From the NCBI RefSeq assembly GCF_048060095.1, contig NZ_JBLUOA010000001.1, positions 1,426,001 to 1,490,000 on the forward strand: a DNA stretch of 64,000 nucleotides, written 5' to 3'. Positions 44,557-52,331 of the stretch are shown here, in pieces; position 1 is the stretch's first letter, and each line of letters opens with the position of its first letter. Under the pieces are notes generated by a model that had not been told where the DNA came from, made no database searches, and was given only the letters and a program-made list of their open reading frames with translations. A program made the position numbers and the translations under genes. Origin of the DNA: JBLUOA01 sp048060095 (lineage in GTDB: Bacteria > Pseudomonadota > Alphaproteobacteria > Rhodobacterales > Rhodobacteraceae).

Positions 44557-45690
44557 TCAAAGGTCGGCGTGGAACTCCTCCTGCAAATGGCGCACGACGG
44601 CACAAAGCGCGTCATCGTGGTCGCGCCCGTTGTCCCGCGCTTCCTGATAAACGGCACGCTGACGGTCGGCGCTTGTCCCGGAGCCGAGGATGGAGCGGGT
44701 TCCAGTGACCTCTGCCACCGCCTCGACGGCTTCGGCGTCTTCGGCGACAAGTTCGATCATTTCGTCCAGCAAGGTTTCAAACGGCACGATTTCGAGGATG
44801 CCGAAGTCGATCAACCCTTCACCGACCCCGTAGCGCTGCGCACGCCAGCGGTTTTCGGAAATCAGCATGTTGTCATACAACCGCCAGCGTTGGTTAAGGC
44901 GCTGCAACCGCCAGAGCATTCGCGTCAGGCATTGCGTCAGCGCGGCGAGCGATAGAGTGTTTTCAAGTAAGGGCGACACATCGCAAATTCGGTTTTCAAT
45001 CGTTGGGAACCGGGCTGAGGGGCGCAGGTCCCACCAGATCTTGCTGCTATCCTCCATCAATCCAAGATGAACCAGCGCGGTGACCGAACGCTCGTAAGCG
45101 CCCCAGCCTTCGAGTTTAGGCGGCAAGCCGGTGCGTGGCAGGTTGTCAAACACCGTCAGCCGGTAGGAGCTCAGCCCCGTGTCCTGCCCTTGCCAGAACG
45201 GAGAGGAACAAGAGAGCGCCAGCAGATGCGGCAGAAAATAGCTGAGCTGGTTCATCAGATCGATGCGCTGATCTTTTTTGTCGATCCCGACATGAACGTG
45301 CATCCCGCAGATCAGCATACGCCGCGCGACCCCGGCTAGGTCTTTTTGCAGCGTGTTGTAACGATCTCGGTCGGTGTGGGTCTGATCTTTCCAGTCGCCG
45401 AACGGGTGGCAAGACGCGGCGATGGGGGCGAGGTTAAACTCCGCCGCGACCCGCGCGACGGTCGACCGAAGGTTCTTCAGATCCTCGCGCGCCTCGGCGA
45501 CGTTTCTGCAAACCTGCGTGCCGATTTCGATCTGACAGTTCAGGAATTCGGGGCTGACCTGGCCTTCAAGTTCTGACTTGCATCTGTTCATCAGCGCTTC
45601 GGGCGCATTCGCGAGCGCGCAGCTATCCTTGTCGACGAGCAGATATTCTTCTTCCACGCCGATGGTGAACTCTGGCACCGCATCACTCAT
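44557..45690 (-). CDS. Carboxylate-amine ligase, GCS2 family (YbdK-like)
   Basis: 377-residue ATP-dependent ligase of the GCS2 family, which includes gamma-glutamylcysteine ligases and YbdK. Family motifs are FTIGVEEEYLLVD at the start, CGMHVHVGI (metal-binding region) and WWDLRPSARFPTIENRICDV. Whether it makes gamma-glutamylcysteine or acts on another acid/amine pair cannot be decided. ATG 45690 has GGGAGG before it. It lies between unrelated genes on the same strand. Confidence 0.88.
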   Translation of the reverse strand: MSDAVPEFTIGVEEEYLLVDKDSCALANAPEALMNRCKSELEGQVSPEFLNCQIEIGTQVCRNVAEAREDLKNLRSTVARVAAEFNLAPIAASCHPFGDWKDQTHTDRDRYNTLQKDLAGVARRMLICGMHVHVGIDKKDQRIDLMNQLSYFLPHLLALSCSSPFWQGQDTGLSSYRLTVFDNLPRTGLPPKLEGWGAYERSVTALVHLGLMEDSSKIWWDLRPSARFPTIENRICDVSPLLENTLSLAALTQCLTRMLWRLQRLNQRWRLYDNMLISENRWRAQRYGVGEGLIDFGILEIVPFETLLDEMIELVAEDAEAVEAVAEVTGTRSILGSGTSADRQRAVYQEARDNGRDHDDALCAVVRHLQEEFHADL

Positions 45691-45785
45691 TTATTGCCTC
45701 CCAACTGGCGTCGCGCCTAACAAGTTCAGCACAAAGGGCCTGGAGGGCCAAGCAGAAATCCGGATCGCGTGAGGGCGGGGGCGTG

Positions 45786-46115
45786 TCAGCTTGCGCGGAT
45801 AACGCCCTTCATGTTGGGGTGGAACTTGCAGGCATATGCGTGCTCTCCGGCAGGGATTTCAACCTCTACCGATTGGCCGGGCTGAAGCGTGCCGGTATCA
45901 AACCCACCTGCGTCGGCTGTTCCCGTGTGTGGTGCGGCGTCCTTGTTCACGAAACGCACTGCTTCGCCGGCTTTCACGTCAAGTTCGGCGGGGGAAAAGG
46001 CGAAGCCTTCGACGGTGATCTCATGCGCGGCGTGGCTGCCAGCGCGGGCGGCCGTTGTGAGGGCAAGCGGCGCAATGGCCGCAAGGCCGAGCACGTTTCG
46101 GCGGGAAATGGTCAT
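45786..46115 (-). CDS. Periplasmic cupredoxin (plastocyanin/amicyanin-like)
   Basis: 109 residues: a twin-arginine signal (SRRNVLGLAAIAPLALTT, cleavage near ARA-GS) and a type 1 copper domain. Ligands are visible as His in AAPHTG and Cys-His-Met in YACKFHPNMKG, the short-loop arrangement of amicyanin/pseudoazurin-like proteins. It probably carries electrons in the periplasm; the partner is not evident locally. ATG 46115 begins the signal. Confidence 0.92.
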   Translation of the reverse strand: MTISRRNVLGLAAIAPLALTTAARAGSHAAHEITVEGFAFSPAELDVKAGEAVRFVNKDAAPHTGTADAGGFDTGTLQPGQSVEVEIPAGEHAYACKFHPNMKGVIRAS

Positions 46116-46157
46116 GGGCGCGTCTCCAAGTAAAATGTCTATCAGAGGATCATGCGC

Positions 46158-46187
46158 AAAGACGGCGCGCTGATCAAGCACGCCGTC
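46158..46187 (-). terminator. Possible terminator after mmsA
   Basis: Perfect 7-bp stem GACGGCG / CGCCGTC (46161-46167 with 46181-46187), followed on the minus strand by TCTTTG. Short T run. Confidence 0.35.
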
Positions 46188-46213
46188 CTTCAGGTTTTTG
46201 TCAGATCAAGTGA

Positions 46214-47713
46214 TCAATCCATCGCTTTGAAGTGGAACTCTCCGCCTTCTTTCAGGCCCGACGGCCAGCGCGAGGTCACGGTTTTGGTGCGCGTGTAGAA
46301 CTTGAACGCATCCGGGCCGTGCTGGTTCAAATCGCCGAAGCCAGATTTTTTCCAGCCGCCGAAGGTGTGATAAGCAAGCGGAACCGGGATCGGAACGTTG
46401 ATGCCGACCATGCCGATGTTGATCCGGCTGGCAAAATCGCGGGCCGTGTCGCCATCGCGCGTGAAGATCGCGGTGCCGTTGCCGTATTCATGGTCCATCG
46501 CATAGCCGAGCGCCTCTTCATAAGACTGGGCGCGGACCGTGGACAGGACGGGCCCGAAAATCTCGGTCTTGTAGATGTCCATGTCGGTGGTGACGCGGTC
46601 AAACAGATGCGGGCCGACGAAAAAGCCGTCTTCATACCCTTGCAGGCTGAAATCGCGGCCATCGACGACAAGCTCCGCCCCCTGATCGACACCGGACTGA
46701 ACCAGACGGTGGATGTTTTCTTTGGCGGCACCCGTGACGACCGGGCCGTAATCAACGTCGTCGCCCGATGTGTAGGGGCCAACTTTCAGCTTTTCGATCC
46801 GCGGCACGAGCTTTTCAATCAGCTTGTCTGCGGTTTCGTCACCAACCGGCACCGCAACCGAAATCGCCATGCAGCGTTCGCCCGCCGCGCCATAGCCCGC
46901 ACCGACAAGCGCGTCGGCGGCTTGGTCCATGTCGGCATCAGGCATGACGATCATGTGGTTTTTCGCGCCGCCGAAGCACTGCACGCGTTTGCCATTCGCA
47001 CAGCCACGCGAGTAGATATACTGCGCAATCGGGCTAGAGCCGACAAAGCCGACGGCCTGAATCGTTTCGTTATCAAGGATCGCATCGACGGAGTCCTTGT
47101 CGCCGTTTATGACCTGCAAAACACCATCGGGCAGGCCTGCCTCTTTCAGCAGTTCGGCAAGCATCAGCGGAACGGACGGGTCACGCTCTGACGGTTTCAG
47201 GATCATCGCGTTGCCGCAGGATAGGGCAGGGCCCATTTTCCATAGTGGGATCATCGCGGGGAAGTTGAACGGCGTGATGCCAGCAACGACGCCCAGCGGC
47301 TGCTTCATCGAATACATGTCGATGCCCGGGCCAGCGCTGTCGGTGAATTCACCCTTCAGCAGCTGCGGCGCGCCGATGCAGTATTCAATCACCTCAAGGC
47401 CACGCTGCACGTCGCCTTTCGCATCGGGAATGGTTTTGCCATGCTCACGGCTCAGTGCTTCGGCCAGTTTTTCCATGTCCCGATTGATAAGCTGCACGAA
47501 CGCCATCATCACGCGGGCACGCTTCTGGGGGTTTTGCGCGGCCCAATCAACCTGCGCCTTGGCGGCGGAGGCAACGGCGGCATCCAGTTCTTCCTTCGTT
47601 GCGAGGGCGAGTTTCGCCTGCACCTCACCCGTTGCCGGGTTCATAACATCCGAAAATCGTCCGGATTTCCCTGCGACTCGCTTGCCGTCGATCCAATGAC
47701 CAAGTTCTTCCAT
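46214..47713 (-). CDS. mmsA: Methylmalonate-semialdehyde dehydrogenase (acylating)
   Basis: CoA-dependent aldehyde dehydrogenase giving propionyl-CoA from methylmalonate semialdehyde, the last valine step after MmsB. 499 residues. The catalytic cysteine is in GAAGERCMAIS (about 285), with the MmsA-type SMKQPLGVVAGITPFNFPAMIPLW. ATG 47713 follows TCAGGAGGA. It is 3.9 kb from the mmsB operon, with its own divergent LysR gene. Confidence 0.97.
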   Translation of the reverse strand: MEELGHWIDGKRVAGKSGRFSDVMNPATGEVQAKLALATKEELDAAVASAAKAQVDWAAQNPQKRARVMMAFVQLINRDMEKLAEALSREHGKTIPDAKGDVQRGLEVIEYCIGAPQLLKGEFTDSAGPGIDMYSMKQPLGVVAGITPFNFPAMIPLWKMGPALSCGNAMILKPSERDPSVPLMLAELLKEAGLPDGVLQVINGDKDSVDAILDNETIQAVGFVGSSPIAQYIYSRGCANGKRVQCFGGAKNHMIVMPDADMDQAADALVGAGYGAAGERCMAISVAVPVGDETADKLIEKLVPRIEKLKVGPYTSGDDVDYGPVVTGAAKENIHRLVQSGVDQGAELVVDGRDFSLQGYEDGFFVGPHLFDRVTTDMDIYKTEIFGPVLSTVRAQSYEEALGYAMDHEYGNGTAIFTRDGDTARDFASRINIGMVGINVPIPVPLAYHTFGGWKKSGFGDLNQHGPDAFKFYTRTKTVTSRWPSGLKEGGEFHFKAMD

Positions 47714-47760
47714 TGTGTCCTCCTGACTGTGTTTCCGGTTTGGCGCAGACCATAGACTTG

Positions 47761-47810
47761 CATTTTTGTGTGGAAAAGGGGCAGTTTCACAAAAGGGTTT
47801 TGCAAAAATG
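47761..47810. promoter_or_regulatory. Nested inverted repeats in the mmsA/LysR intergenic region
   Basis: CATTTTTG at 47761-47768 pairs with CAAAAATG at 47803-47810, and TTTTGTG at 47764-47770 with CACAAAA at 47788-47794. They lie in the 114-bp divergent promoter region, so they are candidate sites for the LysR protein. Confidence 0.4.
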
Positions 47811-47827
47811 TTGATATAGGTGCGGTG

Positions 47828-48718
47828 ATGCAGTGGGATGACATGCGAATTTTCCTTTCCGTCGCGCGATTTGAAAGCCTGTCGCGGGCCGGGAAAAGCC
47901 TAAAGATCGACCCGGCAACGGTCGGGCGGCGGATCGCGCGGCTTGAGGATGATCTGGGTGCCCCCCTGTTCATCAAATCGCCGCAGGGCTACGCGCTGAC
48001 TGATGCTGGATCGCGTTTGGTCGACCACGCGACCCGTGCCGAACAAAGCCTGACATTGGGGTTGGAGGAGGTGCGAGGGCAGGCGGGGCAGCTTACTGGT
48101 TCCGTCAGGATCGGTGCGCCAGATGGCAGCGCGAACTATCTATTACCGCAGGTCTGCGCCGAAATTTGCGATAATAATCCGGGGCTTGAGGTTCAGATCG
48201 TCGCGTTGCCGCGGGTGTTCAACCTGTCAAAACGCGAGGCCGACATGGCCGTGACCGTGTCTCCGCCGACGGCCGGGCGCCTCGTCGTGCAGAAAGTGTC
48301 GGACTATCACCTGCACCTCGCGGCGACGGAGCGCTATCTGGCAACGCATCCGCCGATCAAAACAATCGCGGACCTTCGACAGCACCGGCTGATCGGCTAC
48401 ATCCCCGACATGATCTTCGACAAGGAGCTCGACTACCTCGACGCCCTGAAAACCGATCGGGTGCAATTGGCGTCGAATTCGTTTTCCGTTCAGTTCAACT
48501 TCGTCCGGCAAGGGGCAGGGGTCGCGATTGTCCATGACTTCGCGATTCCGTCGGCTGAGGGAATCAAACGGATTCTGACGGATCAGGTGTCGCTAACCCG
48601 CTCATTCTATCTGGTGCGCCATTCGGATGACCGCCGGGTTGAGCGCCTGAACCGCTTTGCAGCCCTGTTGGGGCAGGGAATTCGGCGCGAAGTGTCGCGG
48701 CTTGAGGCGTTGACTTGA
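47828..48718 (+). CDS. LysR family transcriptional regulator
   Basis: 296 residues. The N-terminal winged helix-turn-helix (MRIFLSVARFESLSRAGKSLKIDPATVGRRIARLEDDLGAPLF, written here only as a landmark at about residues 6-48) precedes the LTTR effector domain (about 90-290). ATG 47828 starts directly at the DNA-binding domain. Divergence from mmsA with a 114-bp gap makes mmsA the likely target, with a valine metabolite as possible inducer (inference). Confidence 0.9.
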   Translation: MQWDDMRIFLSVARFESLSRAGKSLKIDPATVGRRIARLEDDLGAPLFIKSPQGYALTDAGSRLVDHATRAEQSLTLGLEEVRGQAGQLTGSVRIGAPDGSANYLLPQVCAEICDNNPGLEVQIVALPRVFNLSKREADMAVTVSPPTAGRLVVQKVSDYHLHLAATERYLATHPPIKTIADLRQHRLIGYIPDMIFDKELDYLDALKTDRVQLASNSFSVQFNFVRQGAGVAIVHDFAIPSAEGIKRILTDQVSLTRSFYLVRHSDDRRVERLNRFAALLGQGIRREVSRLEALT

Positions 48719-48775
48719 CAGACGCGGGGCAAGGCGCAACGCTGGTAAAAAGATACAACGTCAAGGAGACCAAGA

Positions 48776-49210
48776 ATGCTCGTCCATCAAATCCTGAAAT
48801 CCAAGGCAACCCAGGACGTTGTAACCATTGAACCGGGCACAAGCGTTTCGGATGCAGCCAAGATTTTGTCGGAACGAAAGATCGGGACGGTTGTGGTGTC
48901 TAACGACGGCGAAAAGGCGGATGGTATTCTGTCAGAGCGTGACATTGTTCGAGAGCTTGGCAAACGGGGCGCGGCCTGCATGTCCGACAAGGTCGATGAA
49001 CTGATGACGTCCGACCTCGTGACTTGTGCACCGGGCGACAAGATCGACGTGATCCTCGGCCAGATGACCGAAGGACGTTTCCGCCACATGCCAGTGCTGA
49101 GCGATGGCAAAATGGTCGGGCTGATTTCGCTGGGCGACGTGGTCAAGGCGCAGCTTTCCGAACTGGCGATGGAAAAGGATGCCTTGCAAGGCATGATTAT
49201 GGGTCACTAA
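48776..49210 (+). CDS. Tandem CBS domain protein
   Basis: 144 residues consisting of two CBS motifs (about 8-60 and 76-130; VVVSNDGEKADGILSERDIVREL and HMPVLSDGKMVGLISLGDVVKAQL) and a short C-terminal helix. CBS pairs bind adenine nucleotides as energy sensors; stand-alone ones act as regulators of unknown partners. ATG 48776 follows CAAGGAGACC. coaD follows on the same strand after 75 bp. Confidence 0.92.
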   Translation: MLVHQILKSKATQDVVTIEPGTSVSDAAKILSERKIGTVVVSNDGEKADGILSERDIVRELGKRGAACMSDKVDELMTSDLVTCAPGDKIDVILGQMTEGRFRHMPVLSDGKMVGLISLGDVVKAQLSELAMEKDALQGMIMGH

Positions 49211-49285
49211 GCCCCGCGCGACGCCAATCTACTTCCCCTCGGTCGCCCGGATATCCGGCGGCCTTCCATGACAAGAGAGAGCGCC

Positions 49286-49777
49286 ATGCGCATTGGTCTT
49301 TATCCCGGCACGTTCGATCCTGTGACGCGCGGGCACCTCGACATCATTGAACGGGCGGCGCTGCTCGTGGATCGTTTGGTGATTGGCGTTGCGATTAACC
49401 GCGACAAGGGGCCGTTGTTTTCGCTTGAGGAACGGGTCGCGATGATTGAGAGCGAATGCGCAGACCTCGGCGAAAAAACCGGGACTGAAATAGCTGCCCA
49501 TCCGTTTGAAAACCTACTGATCGATTGCGCAAATGATGTTGGCGCGCAGGTCATCATTCGCGGGCTGCGGGCCGTTAGCGATTTTGAGTATGAATTCCAG
49601 ATGGTCGGCATGAACCGTGCGCTTGATAGTTCCGTCGAAACGGTATTCCTGATGGCAGAGGCCCGGCATCAGGCGATTGCGTCAAAGCTGGTAAAGGAAA
49701 TCGCCCGCCTTGGTGGGGACGTTTCAAAATTCGTGACACCCGCAGTTCAACAGGCGCTGGCGGATAAGCGCGGCTGA
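49286..49777 (+). CDS. coaD: Phosphopantetheine adenylyltransferase
   Basis: Fourth step of coenzyme A synthesis: ATP plus 4'-phosphopantetheine to dephospho-CoA. 163 residues with the nucleotidyltransferase motif YPGTFDPVTRGHLD at the start and IIRGLRAVSDFEYEFQM. The ISSxxxxE-like region reads AIASKLVKEIARLGGD. ATG 49286 (after GAGAGA) gives the standard length; the in-frame ATG at 49268 is less likely. Ends at a bidirectional terminator. Confidence 0.97.
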   Translation: MRIGLYPGTFDPVTRGHLDIIERAALLVDRLVIGVAINRDKGPLFSLEERVAMIESECADLGEKTGTEIAAHPFENLLIDCANDVGAQVIIRGLRAVSDFEYEFQMVGMNRALDSSVETVFLMAEARHQAIASKLVKEIARLGGDVSKFVTPAVQQALADKRG

Positions 49778-49787
49778 TCTGTAAACG

Positions 49788-49815
49788 AAAACGCCGCCCC
49801 GAGGGACGGCGTTTT
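49788..49815. terminator. Bidirectional intrinsic terminator, coaD/gap
   Basis: Stem AAAACGCCG / CGGCGTTTT (49788-49796 with 49807-49815) between convergent coaD and gap. Confidence 0.85.
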
Positions 49816-49837
49816 GTGTTTCTAATGCGGGCAGGGG

Positions 49838-50842
49838 TCAGAGATGCTTGCCCATCTCAACCGCCACATCGGCCATACGGTTCGAGAAGCCCCATTCATT
49901 GTCATACCAGCTGAGAACCCGGACCATGTCTCCGTCGAGAACCTTCGTCTGATCCGTCGCGAAGATCGACGAATGGGCGTTGTGGTTAAAATCGAGTGAA
50001 ACCAGCTTATCATCCGTGACGCCCAGCACACCCTTGAGCGGGCCGCTCGCAGCAGCGGCGCGGATCGCATCGTTGATCTCATCTACCGATACGTCGCGGT
50101 CAGCCTCAAACGTCAGATCGACGACGGATACGTTCGGGGTCGGAACGCGGATCGCGACGCCATCAAGCTTGCCGTTCAGTTCCGGTAGCACCAGCCCAAC
50201 AGCACGGGCGGCGCCGGTCGATGTCGGGATCATGTTAAGGGCCGCAGCGCGGGCGCGGTAAAGGTCTTTGTGCATCGTGTCGAGCGTCGGCTGGTCGCCG
50301 GTATAGCTGTGCACCGTCGTCATGAACCCGCGCTTGATGCCGAACGTGTCATTCAGCACCTTGGCAACGGGCGACAGGCAGTTGGTCGTGCAGGACGCGC
50401 AGGACACGATGACATCGTCGCTGGTCAACTGATCGTGGTTTACGCCGTAAACGATCGTCTTGTCGGCACCTTTTGACGGCGCAGAGACAAGCACACGGCT
50501 CGCGCCGTTGCCGAGATGGATCGCGGCCTTTTCCTTGTCGGTGAAGATGCCGGTGCATTCGAGCACGATGTCAACATGGCTCCACGGCAGATCATCAGGG
50601 TTGCGGATCGCTGTCACCTCGATCGGGCCGCGGCCAACGTCGATGGTGGTCTCCGTCGCTTTCACATCAACCGGAAAGCGCCCGTGGACCGAGTCGTATT
50701 GCAGCAGATGCGCGTTGGTTTCGACCGGGCCGAGGTCGTTGATTGCGACGACTTCGATATCGGTGCGACCGGATTCAATGATCGCGCGCAGGACGTTACG
50801 ACCGATGCGGCCAAACCCGTTGATTGCGACTTTGATGGACAT
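49838..50842 (-). CDS. gap: Glyceraldehyde-3-phosphate dehydrogenase, copy 1
   Basis: Interconverts glyceraldehyde-3-phosphate and 1,3-bisphosphoglycerate. 334 residues: INGFGRIGRN start, catalytic cysteine in SCASCTTNC, and RVPTPNVSVVD. The cofactor-selecting position after beta-2 is Asp (INDLG, residue 36), the usual mark of NAD preference. It is the last of the tkt-gap-small ORF-gap cluster; a candidate operator lies 54-67 bp before its start, so it is probably expressed separately from the upstream gap. Confidence 0.96.
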   Translation of the reverse strand: MSIKVAINGFGRIGRNVLRAIIESGRTDIEVVAINDLGPVETNAHLLQYDSVHGRFPVDVKATETTIDVGRGPIEVTAIRNPDDLPWSHVDIVLECTGIFTDKEKAAIHLGNGASRVLVSAPSKGADKTIVYGVNHDQLTSDDVIVSCASCTTNCLSPVAKVLNDTFGIKRGFMTTVHSYTGDQPTLDTMHKDLYRARAAALNMIPTSTGAARAVGLVLPELNGKLDGVAIRVPTPNVSVVDLTFEADRDVSVDEINDAIRAAAASGPLKGVLGVTDDKLVSLDFNHNAHSSIFATDQTKVLDGDMVRVLSWYDNEWGFSNRMADVAVEMGKHL

Positions 50843-50895
50843 GGTGCGATGTCTCCTTTGTCAGCAGAAAAGGGGCCGACAAGGCGGCCCTGACT

Positions 50896-50909
50896 TGTTA
50901 ACGCTAACA
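50896..50909. promoter_or_regulatory. CceR/LacI-type palindrome before gap copy 1
   Basis: TGTTAACGCTAACA differs at one position from the palindrome TGTTAGCGCTAACA known for LacI-family regulators such as CceR in Rhodobacter. Located 54-67 bp before the gap start. Confidence 0.55.
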
Positions 50910-50949
50910 TGTTGATTTTCAGCGGAAGGTCAACCGTGCAATGCCCGGA

Positions 50950-51093
50950 TCAGCGCCAAAATGCGATGTATTCGGTCAGTTCGCCGAGTTTTTTCCCGAG
51001 GAAAACGTGAAGATCCCAGCCGAAGATCAGCAGGTCAGCGGCGATAAGGACGAGGATCATCAAAGCCAGAACGATGGCGATACGGTTCGTCAT
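50950..51093 (-). CDS. 47-aa membrane protein between the two gap genes
   Basis: A short open frame not fitting any larger gene: 47 residues, MTNRIAIVLALMILVLIAAD then LLIFGWDLHVFLGKKLGELTEYIAFWR. It has one transmembrane helix (about 5-25) and an amphipathic C-terminal part ending FWR. It starts 24 bp after the stop of gap copy 2 and lies on the same strand, so it is probably cotranscribed with it. The Shine-Dalgarno is weak. I recall similar short proteins in the same place in other Rhodobacterales, but could not check this. Function unknown. Confidence 0.6.
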   Translation of the reverse strand: MTNRIAIVLALMILVLIAADLLIFGWDLHVFLGKKLGELTEYIAFWR

Positions 51094-51117
51094 CGCGACA
51101 TCCGAACGTTCAGGCTG

Positions 51118-52116
51118 TCAAAGACGCCCCATGACGGCGGCAACATCGGCCATGCGAACGGAAAAGCCCCATTCGTTATCATACCACGCAAGCACACGGA
51201 CAGTGCGCCCGCCAACGACTTTCGTCTGGTCCGGCGCAAAAATGGAGGAGTGGGGCGTGTGGTTGAAGTCAATGGACACCTTCGGTTCCGGGTCATAGGC
51301 AAGAACAGCGCCCATATGCCCCGCGGCGGCTTCGCGTACAACCTCATTCACGTCATCGACGGTGACATCTTTTGATGCTTCAAACGTCAGATCAACGGCA
51401 GACACGTTCGGCGTAGGCACCCGCATCGCTGTTCCGTCGAGTTTACCCTTCATCGCCGGAAGAACTTCGCCCAAGGCGGCGGCGGCCCCCGTCGATGTCG
51501 GGATCATCGCCATCGCAGCGGCGCGGGCGCGATAAAGGTCGTTATGCCGGCGGTCCAGCGCGGGCTGGTCGCCGGTGTAGCTGTGGATCGTCGTCATGAT
51601 GCCGCGCTCAATGCCGATGGATTCGTGCAGGACCTTGGCGAGCGGCGCGAGGCAGTTCGTGGTGCATGAGCCGTTCGAAATCATCACATCATCCGCGATC
51701 AGGTCGCGGTGGTTGACACCGTAGACGATGGTTTTCTGGACATTCTTCGCCGGGGCAGAGATCAGAACCCGCTTCGCGCCGCGTTCCAGGTGCGCCTTCG
51801 CCTTTTCGCCGTCGTTGAATTTGCCCGTGCATTCGAGGACGACGTCGACACCCTCCCAATCAAGCTCTGCCGGGTCGTAGGTCGACATCATGTCGATCGG
51901 TCCGCGCCCGAGGTCGAGCGTGTTTTCCCCGACCGTGACGTTGTTCGGGAACCGGCCATGGATCGAGTCGTAGCGCATCAGGTGGGCCGAGGTTTCAAGC
52001 GGGCCGGTCGCGTTGATCTTTACCACCTGCACGTCGTTGCGCGCGCTTTCCGCGATATGCGCCAGCGTGCAGCGGCCGATGCGACCAAATCCGTTGATGC
52101 CTACTGTTACGGTCAT
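51118..52116 (-). CDS. gap: Glyceraldehyde-3-phosphate dehydrogenase, copy 2, possibly NADP-using
   Basis: 332 residues with the catalytic cysteine in SNGSCTTNC and the GAPDH fold signature INGFGRIGR. The residue that selects NAD is Ala instead of Asp (KINATG, Ala36), and the S-loop pair that is Leu-Pro in NAD enzymes is Arg-Arg here (LDRRHNDLYRAR). Both changes are of the kind seen in NADP-accepting GAPDHs, so this copy may serve gluconeogenesis or make NADPH (inference). ATG 52116 follows GAGGAG; upstream frame extension is ignored. Confidence 0.94.
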   Translation of the reverse strand: MTVTVGINGFGRIGRCTLAHIAESARNDVQVVKINATGPLETSAHLMRYDSIHGRFPNNVTVGENTLDLGRGPIDMMSTYDPAELDWEGVDVVLECTGKFNDGEKAKAHLERGAKRVLISAPAKNVQKTIVYGVNHRDLIADDVMISNGSCTTNCLAPLAKVLHESIGIERGIMTTIHSYTGDQPALDRRHNDLYRARAAAMAMIPTSTGAAAALGEVLPAMKGKLDGTAMRVPTPNVSAVDLTFEASKDVTVDDVNEVVREAAAGHMGAVLAYDPEPKVSIDFNHTPHSSIFAPDQTKVVGGRTVRVLAWYDNEWGFSVRMADVAAVMGRL

Positions 52117-52187
52117 GTCGCCCACTCCTCGAATCTCGAAACGTCTCGTTTCGGGCGGTATACGGGGGAGCTTGCACGGGGAAAAGT

Positions 52188-52215
52188 GTTTAGCGCCAAC
52201 ATGATAGCGCAAACA
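52188..52215. promoter_or_regulatory. Two tandem CceR/LacI-type half-conserved sites before gap copy 2
   Basis: GTTTAGCGCCAACA (52188-52201) and TGATAGCGCAAACA (52202-52215) match TGTTAGCGCTAACA at 11 and 12 of 14 positions. They are directly adjacent, giving a 14-bp direct repeat of TAGCGCNAACATG. Confidence 0.45.
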
Positions 52216-52268
52216 TGCTGTGCGGCGCTGTCACGACAGGCTGACTGTGTCCCCGCCAGAAACAATGA

Positions 52269-52308
52269 ACCCGCCGCGCTGGAATTAATACTTTCCGGTG
52301 CGGCGGGT
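52269..52308 (-). terminator. Hairpin after tkt
   Basis: Perfect 9-bp arms ACCCGCCGC / GCGGCGGGT (52269-52277 with 52300-52308), 24 bases after the tkt stop, followed on the minus strand by TTCATTGTTT. Probably separates tkt from gap copy 2. Confidence 0.5.
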
Positions 52309-52331
52309 GAATTTAGTGCGATATAAAGCGC

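Noticed and set aside
46203..46217. FNR-like site near the mmsA stop codon
   Set aside because: Only one half-site fits; the second half is TGATC, not ATCAA, and the position is at a gene end.
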